Shown: in pieces, positions 1 to 6,222 of the stretch
Numbering within the stretch: the stretch's first letter is position 1
Layout of the letters: each line of letters starts with the position of its first letter
Assembly (NCBI GenBank): GCA_902494815.1
Contig: CABUVB010000043.1
Coordinates: 1 to 11,417, forward strand
Length of the DNA: 11,417 nt
Direction: 5' to 3'
Source: an uncultured Collinsella sp.
GTDB taxonomy: Bacteria > Actinomycetota > Coriobacteriia > Coriobacteriales > Coriobacteriaceae
Notes under the pieces: generated by a model
The model's database searches: none
Seen by the model: the letters and a program-made list of their open reading frames with translations, nothing else
Told to the model about the DNA's origin: nothing
Program-made: the position numbers and the translations under genes

Positions 1-17
1 AGGCCCGACGAGCCACG

Positions 18-845
18 TTAACGAGCCGCCAAGATGGCGTCGATGAGCGTCAGTACGCCCCCGTCGTTGTTGCTCGGAATGCGCCACTTAGCATGCGCGT
101 TCATGTGCTCCTCGGCATTGTCCACGATAAAGCTGTGACCGACGCGCTCCAGCATGGGGATGTCGTTGTACGTATCGCCCACGGCGGCGGCGTCGGCAAT
201 ATCGATGCCCAGGTGTTCGCACAGGTGCGCGACGCCGGCGCCCTTGTCGACGCCCAGGTTCATAAAGTCGATCCACTCGCGCCCGGCGTTGGTGACGTAG
301 AGCTTGTCCGAGAACTCGGGACTATAGGTCTCGCGGAAAGCGGGCTCGGCGTCGTAGCCGGGGAAGAAGACCGAAATCTTGTTGGACTCGAAATCAATGC
401 CATCAAAGCTGTCGACGTAGTTGATTGTGTTGTAGTAGACGCTGATCTCGTCGTGGTATTGATGGTCGCGGGCAAGCACGTAGAACTCGTCGAAGCAGCA
501 AAGGACGGGGACAGCGCGCGGATCCTCCGAGGCACGGCTCAAGACCTGCTGATACAGCTCCACGTCAATAGTGCTCTTATAGATATAGCTGCCGCGATAG
601 ATCACGCACGCTCCGTTGTCGGGACAAAAGGCGAGGCGGTTCTTGACGCCCTCGAACATCTCCTCGAGCTTGGGGGCGGGACGTCCGCTGGCGGGGCAGA
701 ATACGATGTCGGCGTCGGCGAGCTTGTCTAGGCGCTCATCAAGACCCTGGGGCAGCACGCGCTCGTCGGTCAGCAGCGTCTTGTCCATGTCGACGGCGAG
801 AATCTTAATGTTTCCGATATTGGCGTCCGATTCGTAAGTTTGCAT
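18..845 (-). CDS. Cof-type HAD-superfamily phosphatase (subfamily IIB)
   Basis: The 275-residue product is a cytoplasmic haloacid-dehalogenase-fold hydrolase of the Cof type, a family that dephosphorylates sugar phosphates and similar small metabolites. Visible motifs in order are DMDKT at residues 19-23 (nucleophile and acid/base aspartates), SGRP at 53-56 (motif II), Lys201 in DKG (motif III) and GDTYND at 223-228 (motif IV). The roughly 140 residues between motifs II and III fit a C2 cap domain, and the length is normal for the family. The ATG has a GAAAGG ribosome site about ten bases upstream. On the same strand a TATAAC box lies at 886-881, giving a leader of about 30 bases; no convincing -35 was found. 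It diverges from argG and shows no functional link to it. Family assignment is firm; the substrate cannot be read from sequence. Confidence 0.93.
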   Translation of the reverse strand: MQTYESDANIGNIKILAVDMDKTLLTDERVLPQGLDERLDKLADADIVFCPASGRPAPKLEEMFEGVKNRLAFCPDNGACVIYRGSYIYKSTIDVELYQQVLSRASEDPRAVPVLCCFDEFYVLARDHQYHDEISVYYNTINYVDSFDGIDFESNKISVFFPGYDAEPAFRETYSPEFSDKLYVTNAGREWIDFMNLGVDKGAGVAHLCEHLGIDIADAAAVGDTYNDIPMLERVGHSFIVDNAEEHMNAHAKWRIPSNNDGGVLTLIDAILAAR

Positions 846-988
846 AAAAGCGAGCCTTTCGTTTCGAGATTGTTTCAGACGTTATAGCCATCAATTCGTA
901 GTCGGGCGTATTTTCGCAGGAACGGAGCGTATTTGCACCACGCTTCACAAAGTAATGAAAAAACTTTTCAGAAATTTGAATTTGTCGC

Positions 989-1016
989 TTGTGCTGCGGG
1001 CACTTTAGCGTAATAT
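989..1016 (+). promoter_or_regulatory. Candidate promoter for the argG leader transcript
   Basis: TTGTGC at 989-994 and TAATAT at 1011-1016 are separated by 16 bases, in a locally AT-rich stretch. The -10 matches four of six consensus bases and the -35 only three, so this is a moderate call. It would start transcription near 1022, just before a long stem (1025-1079), and give an argG leader of about 380 bases. No clear ARG-box palindrome for ArgR was seen nearby. Confidence 0.4.
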
Positions 1017-1024
1017 AGCGACCA

Positions 1025-1079
1025 TCGAAAACGGAGACGGAAAAACAACCGCTTACCGAGGAAAAGGTACCGTTTACGA
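1025..1079 (+). other. Potential 5' stem in the argG leader RNA
   Basis: TCGAAAACGG (1025-1034) can pair with CCGTTTACGA (1070-1079), nine of ten positions matching with one A-A mismatch. A small inner TACC/GGTA pairing is possible. The stem would begin almost at the predicted transcript start and end about 27 bases before the ribosome site of the leader peptide. It may be a stabilising 5' stem or part of a regulatory fold; no known riboswitch class was recognised. Confidence 0.35.
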
Positions 1080-1119
1080 TATTAGAATTGCGCCCGGCGA
1101 TAGGTGAAAGGAGAGGCAG

Positions 1120-1194
1120 ATGCAGTTCGTAACGATCATCACCACTGCAGACAATGCCATCCGACGCCAGCGCGCAATTTCCCGACGACGATAA
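1120..1194 (+). CDS. Arginine-rich leader peptide upstream of argG (24 aa)
   Basis: A 24-codon ORF begins with ATG six bases after a near-perfect ribosome site, AAAGGAG (1107-1113). The N-terminal half is ordinary (MQFVTIITTADNAI). Residues 15-24 carry six arginines, ending Arg-Arg-Arg directly before TAA. Four of the six Arg codons are CGA, including three in a row at 1183-1191, whereas argG itself mainly uses CGC and CGT. It lies 205 bases before argG on the same strand. This is the layout of a ribosome-mediated attenuation leader: poor supply of charged tRNA-Arg would stall translation here. The regulatory role is inferred from position, ribosome site and composition. I know of no named family for it. 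An antisense ORF covers the same bases but lacks a ribosome site. Confidence 0.6.
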   Translation: MQFVTIITTADNAIRRQRAISRRR

Positions 1195-1258
1195 CAATCG
1201 TCTCTGTCCGCATGGGGCGAATTGCCTCAACAGAGTCATTTTGAGGTCGTTGGGTTTT
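1181..1258 (+). promoter_or_regulatory. Putative arginine attenuator of argG
   Basis: CCCGACGAC (1181-1189, inside the last Arg codons of the leader ORF) can pair with GTCGTTGGG (1246-1254), nine pairs with one G-U, followed by TTTT (1255-1258). Inside the loop, CCTCA (1225-1229) can pair with TGAGG (1242-1246). Competing stems are GACGAT/ATCGTC (1187-1192 with 1197-1202) and CTCTGT/ACAGAG (1202-1207 with 1230-1235). A ribosome held on the Arg codons would mask the left arm and prevent the U-followed stem. The U-run is short, so the intrinsic terminator is modest; Rho-dependent control or translational control remains possible. Confidence 0.4.
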
Positions 1259-1399
1259 AGCACGACATTGCTGCATGTTTCTAGGGCATGTATGTGCTGA
1301 TTTTTGCTATTTAACCTGATATTGCACGGTATATGACCTTGAAATGACTTGCAACTGACCGATGTTCTAACTAGCTACCAAGGGCGAAAGGAAACAGCC

Positions 1400-2626
1400 A
1401 TGAGCAAGGAAAAAGTCGTTCTCGCATATTCCGGTGGTCTTGATACATCCGTATGTGTCAAGTGGCTCCAGGACGAGAAGAATCTCGATGTCGTTTGTGT
1501 CTGCGGCAACGTGGGCCAGGAAGAGACCGGACTGGATGCCAAGAAGCAGAAGGCGCTCGACCTGGGCGTTCTCGATTGCCAGGTGCTCGACCTGCGCGAC
1601 GAGTTCTCCGATGAGTTCCTGACCAAAGCCATTGCAGCAAACTCCATGTACGAGAACAAGTATCCGCTGCTCTCCGCCCTGTCTCGCCCGCTGCTTGCCA
1701 AGAAGCTTGTTGAGGTCGCCCACGAGTTTGGCGCGACCTACGTCGCCCACGGCTGCACCGGCAAGGGTAACGACCAGGTCCGTTTTGAGGCCGCCGTCAA
1801 GGCCCTCGACCCCGAGCTCAAGGTTATCGCCCCGGTTCGCGAGTGGGACCTGAAGTGTCGCCCCGACGAGGTCGCCTATGCCCACGCCCACAACGTGCCG
1901 GTTCCCGAGGGTGCCAACGACAACCCCTACTCCATCGACGACAACCTGTGGGGTCGTGCCATTGAGTGCGGTCACCTGGAGGATCCCTGGAATGAGCCGC
2001 TCGACGACGCTTGGGTTATGACCAAGAATCCCGAGGACACCCCGGACACCCCGACCTACACCGAGATTGAGTTTGAGGCCGGCAAGCCCGTCGCCGTCGA
2101 CGGCAAGAAGATGAAGCTCTCTGAGATCGTCATCGCCCTCAACAAGATCTCCGGCGACAATGGCTTTGGCCGTCTCGATCTGGTCGAGGATCGCCTGGTG
2201 GGCCTTAAGAGCCGCGAGTGCTACGAGGTTCCCGGCGCCCTGACGCTCATCACCGCCCACAAGGCGCTCGAGGACATCTGCGTCGAGGGCGACCTGCTCA
2301 AGACCAAGATCAAGCTCGAGCAGGATTGGGCCACCGCCGTGTACAACGGCCAGTGGTACAGCCCGCTCAAGAACGCGCTCGATGCCTTTATGGCCGACAC
2401 GCAAAAGTTCGTGACCGGCACTGTCCGTCTGAAGTTCTTTAAGGGCAACTGCCATGTCGTCGGCCGCAAGAGCCCCTTCAGCCTCTACGACTACGGTCTG
2501 GCTACCTACGACCGCGACACCACGTTTGACGAGAAGGCCAGCGCCGGCTTTATCGAGATCGATACGCTGTCGCTCAAGACGTGGGCAAAGGTCCAGGGCC
2601 CCAGCTCTGCTGCTGCCCAGGCCTAG
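1400..2626 (+). CDS. argG: Argininosuccinate synthase
   Basis: The enzyme joins citrulline and aspartate using ATP to give argininosuccinate, AMP and pyrophosphate, the penultimate step of arginine synthesis, in the cytoplasm. The 408-residue product has the family's usual length. It shows the N-type ATP pyrophosphatase loop AYSGGLDTS at residues 9-17 and the second signature GCTGKGNDQVRFE from residue 118. I chose the ATG at 1400 because GAAAGG (1386-1391) sits at proper spacing and the product starts directly before the ATP loop; an in-frame start at 1349 would add 17 unconserved residues and has no good ribosome site. Codon use is strongly biased, suggesting good expression. The long upstream region carries a probable Arg-codon leader. 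A strong terminator follows at 2781-2808. argH is on the same strand but is separated by 522 bases. Confidence 0.98.
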   Translation: MSKEKVVLAYSGGLDTSVCVKWLQDEKNLDVVCVCGNVGQEETGLDAKKQKALDLGVLDCQVLDLRDEFSDEFLTKAIAANSMYENKYPLLSALSRPLLAKKLVEVAHEFGATYVAHGCTGKGNDQVRFEAAVKALDPELKVIAPVREWDLKCRPDEVAYAHAHNVPVPEGANDNPYSIDDNLWGRAIECGHLEDPWNEPLDDAWVMTKNPEDTPDTPTYTEIEFEAGKPVAVDGKKMKLSEIVIALNKISGDNGFGRLDLVEDRLVGLKSRECYEVPGALTLITAHKALEDICVEGDLLKTKIKLEQDWATAVYNGQWYSPLKNALDAFMADTQKFVTGTVRLKFFKGNCHVVGRKSPFSLYDYGLATYDRDTTFDEKASAGFIEIDTLSLKTWAKVQGPSSAAAQA

Positions 2627-2780
2627 CGCCTCCTTCCCTTGGTATCCGCGCGGCCCATCCGCGTGATACATAACGGGCGCACGGGGTCCCTACCTTTCGT
2701 TATGCTTGCTGACACTTCTTAACATCGGTGGCCCCTACGTTCCGCCCGCATATATGATGCCGCGTCTGCGGCTGAGTCCG

Positions 2781-2813
2781 AGCCCCGCCGGGGTTGTCCG
2801 GCGGGGCTCCTTC
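2781..2813 (+). terminator. Rho-independent terminator after argG
   Basis: AGCCCCGCCGG (2781-2791) pairs perfectly with CCGGCGGGGCT (2798-2808) around a six-base loop, followed by CCTTCTAT. The stem is very stable but the T-run is interrupted. It lies about 155 bases past the argG stop, so argG is probably transcribed apart from argH. The stretch 2627-2780 between the stop and this stem holds no ORF with a ribosome site. Confidence 0.75.
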
Positions 2814-2859
2814 TATCAATTTGGCGGCTCTGTGCCTATATATATGAGGAGTATCCATT

Positions 2860-3030
2860 ATGTTCAATGCTATCGCGCATGCTTTGCTTGCCCTCGCGCC
2901 CGAGTTCGATGCTGTAAGGGTCGAGGACGTTCCTATGAGCCTGAAGGCCTGGATCGATGGTTCGCAGGGCAACATCCGGAGGGAGACGTTGGGCGCCAAG
3001 TGCATGGTGCGTCACTTCTTTGCAAATTAG
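2860..3030 (+). CDS. Unrecognised small protein (56 aa) between argG and argH
   Basis: An ATG with GAGGAG eight bases upstream (2846-2851) opens a 57-codon frame ending in TAG. The product starts MFNAIAHALLALAPEFDAV, continues with a mixed charged middle (VRVEDVPMSLKAWIDGS) and ends basic and aromatic (MVRHFFAN). The first 13 residues could form a short hydrophobic helix, too short to call a membrane span. I recognise no family. Codon choice (GCC, GTC, GAG, AAG, ATC) resembles the neighbouring genes, which favours real coding. A TATATATA stretch at 2836-2843 could supply a -10. It sits after the argG terminator, about 120 bases before argH. It could be a genuine small protein, a leader ORF for argH, or a decayed fragment. 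Confidence 0.5.
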   Translation: MFNAIAHALLALAPEFDAVRVEDVPMSLKAWIDGSQGNIRRETLGAKCMVRHFFAN

Positions 3031-3148
3031 CCACATGGCCCCGCGCGCGGCAGGGAGTGTGTAAAACTAGCGGTTGATAAATCGCTTTAGCGACAGGGCA
3101 CATTGCTTTGGACGCTTGTTTTGGTATTTGGAGAAAGGAGACGGTTCC

Positions 3149-4579
3149 ATGGCTCTTTGGGGCGGTCGTTTTGAGGCGGGCGTGGCCGAGGTCACGCAGG
3201 AGTTTGGCGCGTCGCTGCCGGTCGACAAACATCTCTATAAGCAGGATATCGCCGGCTCTAAGGCGCATGCCAAGATGTTGGCCGCCCAGGGCATCATCAG
3301 TGCCGAGGACGAGCAGGCGATTGCCAAGGGCCTGACCGGAATCGAACAGGATATCGATGCCGGCAACTTTACCTTCGACATCAACGATGAGGACATTCAT
3401 ATGTCCATCGAGAGCGAGCTGACGCGTCGCATCGGCGAGGCTGGCAAGCGCTTGCATACTGGGCGTTCGCGCAACGACCAGGTGGCGACCGATACGCGCC
3501 TGGGCGTCAAGGCGCTGGCCAAGGAGCTCATGGAGGCCAATCTTGAGCTGCGCCATGTGCTGGTGGATGCGGCCAAGAAGTACGACAAGGTGATTCTGCC
3601 GGGCTACACGCATATGCAGCACGCTCAGCCCGTGCTGCTCTCGCATCATCTGCTGGCGTATTTCTGGATGTTCGCGCGCGACTTTACGCGCCTGAAGGCC
3701 GCCTTTGATGCCGCCGACAACTGCCCGCTTGGTGCTGCCGCGCTTGCCGGTACGAGCTATCCGCTCGATCGCCAGATGACGGCTGCCGAACTTGGCTTTG
3801 CGGGCGTGATCCCCAACTCGCTCGATGCGGTTTCCGACCGTGATTTCCTGCTCGATCTGCATTACGCCGGATCCGTCATGGCGATGCACCTGTCGCGTCT
3901 TTCCGAGGAGATCGTGCTGTGGTCGAGCTCCGAATTTGGCTTTATCACGCTTTCAGACTCCTACTCCACCGGCTCGTCTATCATGCCGCAGAAGAAGAAC
4001 CCCGACTTTGCCGAGCTTATCCGCGGCAAGAGCGGTCGCGTGTACGGCAACCTGGTGCAGCTGCTGGTAACCATGAAGGGCTTGCCGCTTGCTTATAACA
4101 AGGACTTGCAGGAGGACAAGGAGGGCGCGCTCGATACCGCCCATACGCTCATGCAGTGCCTGTCCGTTATGGCCGGAATGATTTCGACTTGGACCGTCAA
4201 CGAGGATGCCATGGCGCGCGAGTGCGGCGTGGGGCACCTTGCCGCCACCGATGTTGCCGATTACCTGGCCAAGCGTGGCCTGCCGTTCCGCGAGGCACAT
4301 GCCGTGGTGGGCCATCTGGTCCTGATGTGCGAGAAGCGCGGCTGCAATCTTGAGGACCTGCCGTTTGAGGTGTTCCAGGAGGCAAGCCCGCTCTTTGAGC
4401 GCGACATTACCGAGGCGCTCGACATCCCGTCGATTGTCGCCGCGCGCACGACCGAGGGCGGCACCGCCCCTGCCGCCGTTGCCGTGCAGCTGCAGCGTGC
4501 CGAGGCGCAGCTCGTGGTCGACGAGGGTGTGTTTGGGTCACTGACTAAGGTCGTCGAGATGGGCCACGGGGTAAAGTAG
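3149..4579 (+). CDS. argH: Argininosuccinate lyase
   Basis: The enzyme cleaves argininosuccinate into arginine and fumarate, the last step of arginine synthesis; it is a cytoplasmic homotetramer of the fumarase/aspartase superfamily. The 476-residue product starts MALWGGRFEAG, as usual for the family. It shows TGRSRNDQVATD at 104-115, GYTHMQHAQP at 152-161 (the general acid/base histidine region), and the superfamily signature GSSIMPQKKNP at 275-285 on the flexible catalytic loop. The ATG at 3149 is preceded by AAAGGAG (3134-3140); an in-frame start at 3074 lacks a ribosome site and would add 25 unconserved residues. It works directly downstream of ArgG but seems to have its own transcript, since a terminator and a small ORF separate them. 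A terminator follows at 4631-4658. Confidence 0.98.
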   Translation: MALWGGRFEAGVAEVTQEFGASLPVDKHLYKQDIAGSKAHAKMLAAQGIISAEDEQAIAKGLTGIEQDIDAGNFTFDINDEDIHMSIESELTRRIGEAGKRLHTGRSRNDQVATDTRLGVKALAKELMEANLELRHVLVDAAKKYDKVILPGYTHMQHAQPVLLSHHLLAYFWMFARDFTRLKAAFDAADNCPLGAAALAGTSYPLDRQMTAAELGFAGVIPNSLDAVSDRDFLLDLHYAGSVMAMHLSRLSEEIVLWSSSEFGFITLSDSYSTGSSIMPQKKNPDFAELIRGKSGRVYGNLVQLLVTMKGLPLAYNKDLQEDKEGALDTAHTLMQCLSVMAGMISTWTVNEDAMARECGVGHLAATDVADYLAKRGLPFREAHAVVGHLVLMCEKRGCNLEDLPFEVFQEASPLFERDITEALDIPSIVAARTTEGGTAPAAVAVQLQRAEAQLVVDEGVFGSLTKVVEMGHGVK

Positions 4580-4630
4580 GGATTTGGCTGAAGCCGTTTT
4601 GGCCATTTATTGATAAATCGTTTTCACTTT

Positions 4631-4665
4631 ACGGGCGCCTGCTGATGTGGGCGCCCGTATTTTGT
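4631..4665 (+). terminator. Rho-independent terminator after argH
   Basis: ACGGGCGCC (4631-4639) pairs perfectly with GGCGCCCGT (4650-4658) around a ten-base loop, followed by ATTTTGTT. It lies 51 bases past the argH stop and is a classic intrinsic terminator. Of the remaining 4666-4964 gap, 4743-4786 holds inverted repeats, 4832-4861 a repeated motif, and 4872-4900 the ndk promoter; no gene was found there. Confidence 0.85.
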
Positions 4666-4742
4666 TGCTATGGGGGAGGGGCTTGTCGAGAACTTCTGTA
4701 GGACCTTTGGGCAGGTTGTGAAGGGGTTACGTTCGCGGGCGG

Positions 4743-4786
4743 CAACCGACCGCCTGCTCTGTTCGATGCGGTTGATGGGCGGTCGG
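4743..4786. repeat. Overlapping inverted repeats upstream of ndk
   Basis: CCGACCGCC (4746-4754) and GGCGGTCGG (4778-4786) form a perfect 9-bp inverted repeat. CAACCG (4743-4748) and CGGTTG (4769-4774) form a second pair that overlaps the first, so the two cannot form together. No T-run follows, so this is not an obvious terminator. It lies upstream of the ndk promoter and may be a DNA site or a leftover of a longer transcript. Confidence 0.4.
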
Positions 4787-4871
4787 ATGGTACTCTAATC
4801 GGGCTTCGAAACAGAAGTGACACATATGGAGCGCTTTAATAAATTGCAACGTTTCAATAAACAGCTTTTTG

Positions 4872-4900
4872 TTTAACTGCAGCTAAAACTCTGTTACGAT
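4872..4900 (+). promoter_or_regulatory. Candidate extended -10 promoter for ndk
   Basis: TACGAT (4895-4900) is preceded by TGT, the extended -10 element, with TTTAAC (4872-4877) 17 bases upstream as a weak -35. The surroundings are AT-rich compared with the rest of the window. It would give an ndk leader of about 58 bases. Confidence 0.5.
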
Positions 4901-4964
4901 GCAGTCCAGGCGGGTGCCGGAATGGGACTTGGGCACGCGCGAACCTACTTGAAAGGCTACTTTT

Positions 4965-5369
4965 ATGGCTATCGAGAAGACCTTCATCATGATTAAGCCC
5001 GACGCCGTGCGCGACCGCAAGATCGGCGAGATCGTTGCTCGCATTGAGCGCAGCGGCCTTGTCATCGAGCGCATGGAGATGACCACGCTCGAGCGCGCTA
5101 CCGTCGAGGAGCACTACGCCCATCTGGCCGACAAGCCCTTCTTTGGCGGTCTCTGCGACTTTATGACGAGCGGTCCGGTCGTCAAGATGGTCGTTTCCGG
5201 TCTCTCCGCTGTTGCTAAGATGCGCACCCTCATGGGCGCTACCAACCCGCTTGAGGCTGCTCCTGGTACCATCCGCGGCGACTTTGCCGTCGATGTCAAC
5301 GCCAACGTGATTCACGGCTCCGACTGCCTGGAGAACGCCGAGATCGAGATCAAGCGCTTCTTTGGCTAA
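4965..5369 (+). CDS. ndk: Nucleoside diphosphate kinase
   Basis: The enzyme moves the gamma-phosphate from ATP to nucleoside diphosphates by a phospho-histidine ping-pong mechanism and balances NTP and dNTP pools in the cytoplasm. The 134-residue product is normal for a bacterial Ndk. It begins MAIEKTFIMIKPDAV with the conserved Lys11, and has the active-site signature NVIHGSD with the phosphorylated histidine at 117. The ATG is preceded by GAAAGG (4951-4956) at nine-base spacing. It has its own promoter upstream and a strong terminator downstream, so it is probably monocistronic. It converges on rpiB. Confidence 0.97.
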   Translation: MAIEKTFIMIKPDAVRDRKIGEIVARIERSGLVIERMEMTTLERATVEEHYAHLADKPFFGGLCDFMTSGPVVKMVVSGLSAVAKMRTLMGATNPLEAAPGTIRGDFAVDVNANVIHGSDCLENAEIEIKRFFG

Positions 5370-5407
5370 ACCAGCTTTGACTCCTTAAAGCTGTTAGCGT
5401 GTGGCTT

Positions 5408-5444
5408 GGGCGCCGCGGAACTCCATCCGCGGCGCCCTTTTATT
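5408..5444 (+). terminator. Rho-independent terminator after ndk
   Basis: GGGCGCCGCGGA (5408-5419) pairs perfectly with TCCGCGGCGCCC (5426-5437) around a six-base loop, followed by TTTTATT. It is 38 bases past the ndk stop. Confidence 0.9.
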
Positions 5445-5458
5445 CCAAAATCTATGAA

Positions 5459-5493
5459 GGGGCCCGCTCGGACATGTGTTCCGAGCGGGCCCC
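5459..5493 (-). terminator. Rho-independent terminator after rpiB
   Basis: A perfect 14-bp stem, GGGGCCCGCTCGGA (5459-5472) with TCCGAGCGGGCCCC (5480-5493), has a seven-base loop. It lies 27 bases past the rpiB stop. On the minus strand it is followed by TTCATAGATTTT, on the plus strand by TGCTGTTTGC, so it may work in both directions between the convergent genes. Confidence 0.75.
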
Positions 5494-5520
5494 TGCTGTT
5501 TGCTTGTGGCACTGAATAGT

Positions 5521-5988
5521 TTAGGCTTCGTCGACAACCTTAAGGCCGCGCGTGTGGTCGATCTCGTTGAGAAGGTTAACGCGGCGCTCGTGACGACCGC
5601 CCTCAAACTCGGCGTCGAGCCACTCGTCGACAATCATCTTGGCGAGCTCGGAGCCCACGACGCGGGCGCCAAAGGCGAGCACGTTGGTATTGTTGTGCAT
5701 GCGGGAGAGCTTGGCACTGAAGGGCTCGGAGCACACGACGGCGCGTACGCCCTCGACCTTGTTGGCAGCCAGGCTGATCCCGACGCCGGTGCCACAGATG
5801 AGGATGCCCAGGTCGACATCGCCGTTGGCAACGGCCTTACCCACCTTGTAGCCGGCGATGGGGTAGTCAAAGCTCTCGGAGGTGTCGGTGCCAAAGTTCA
5901 CGACCTCGCAGCCGCGCTCCTTCAGGTGCTCGGAAATGATGTTCTTGAGCTCGACGGCGGCGTGGTCGTTACCGATACCGATCTTCAT
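5521..5988 (-). CDS. rpiB: Ribose-5-phosphate isomerase B (RpiB/LacAB family)
   Basis: The enzyme interconverts ribose 5-phosphate and ribulose 5-phosphate in the pentose phosphate pathway; close relatives act on allose 6-phosphate or galactose 6-phosphate. The 155-residue product has the normal length. It starts MKIGIGNDHAAVELK (Asp8-His9 at the substrate site), has the catalytic cysteine at 65 in ILICGTGVGISLAANK, and ends with the conserved GGRHERRVNLL stretch. I chose the ATG at 5988 because AGAGGA lies at good spacing upstream and the product opens on the conserved first strand; a longer in-frame extension to 6204 has no family match. A TATCAT -10 lies at 6055-6050 on this strand, and the palindrome at 6071-6086 covers the matching -35 position, hinting at sugar-responsive control. 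The exact sugar substrate is inferred. Confidence 0.94.
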   Translation of the reverse strand: MKIGIGNDHAAVELKNIISEHLKERGCEVVNFGTDTSESFDYPIAGYKVGKAVANGDVDLGILICGTGVGISLAANKVEGVRAVVCSEPFSAKLSRMHNNTNVLAFGARVVGSELAKMIVDEWLDAEFEGGRHERRVNLLNEIDHTRGLKVVDEA

Positions 5989-6020
5989 GGATGGTTCCTC
6001 TCTGGTCTGTGCGGCGCAAA

Positions 6021-6106
6021 TGCTAAAGGTGTTTACCGCGTTCGACTGCATGATAGCGCGACTTTTGCGTAAACGCTCGAGCGTTTTTTGGTCAAACGCT
6101 TTAGCA
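6021..6106. promoter_or_regulatory. Palindrome and related sites between rpiB and the CyuA-type gene
   Basis: AAACGCTCGAGCGTTT at 6071-6086 is a perfect 16-bp palindrome. AAACGCT recurs at 6094-6100, 23 bases further, within CAAACGCTTTAGCA (6093-6106). Its CTTTAGCA is matched inversely by TGCTAAAG at 6021-6028. Palindromes centred on CG with A/T-rich arms are typical of LacI-family operators, but no regulator gene is in the window. The palindrome occupies the -35 position for the rpiB TATCAT box. The operator role is inferred. Confidence 0.5.
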
Positions 6107-6222
6107 GGCAACAAGACTGACTTCTTGTAAATGAATGTCGTCAGTTTGCGCTTGAGCGCCGTCTGCCGGAACCATGGTTGCGGTTTTTGATGCATTGTTA
6201 TCAAATAAAGGAGCTAACTATT

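Noticed and set aside
93..731. 212-codon plus-strand ORF within the first HAD gene
   Set aside because: It is antisense to clear HAD motifs, has no ribosome site and a Val/Asp/Leu-rich translation.
1066..1073. GGTACCGT resembling the core of a T-box antiterminator in the argG leader
   Set aside because: The full T-box consensus (GGTGGTACCGCG-like), specifier loop and terminator arrangement are absent; the resemblance is only to the central bases.
805..1263. Minus-strand ORF of 152 codons upstream of the HAD gene
   Set aside because: It starts at a GTG without a ribosome site, overlaps the HAD gene start by 41 bases, resembles no family, and lies antisense to the argG leader, which has much better signals.
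1367..2671. Long minus-strand ORF antisense to argG
   Set aside because: It is a by-product of codon bias in a GC-rich gene; the plus strand encodes a clear argininosuccinate synthase.
4826..4876. 16-codon ORF (MERFNKLQRFNKQLFV) upstream of ndk
   Set aside because: No good ribosome site, and it lies upstream of the probable ndk promoter; its internal repeat is better explained as a repeated DNA motif.
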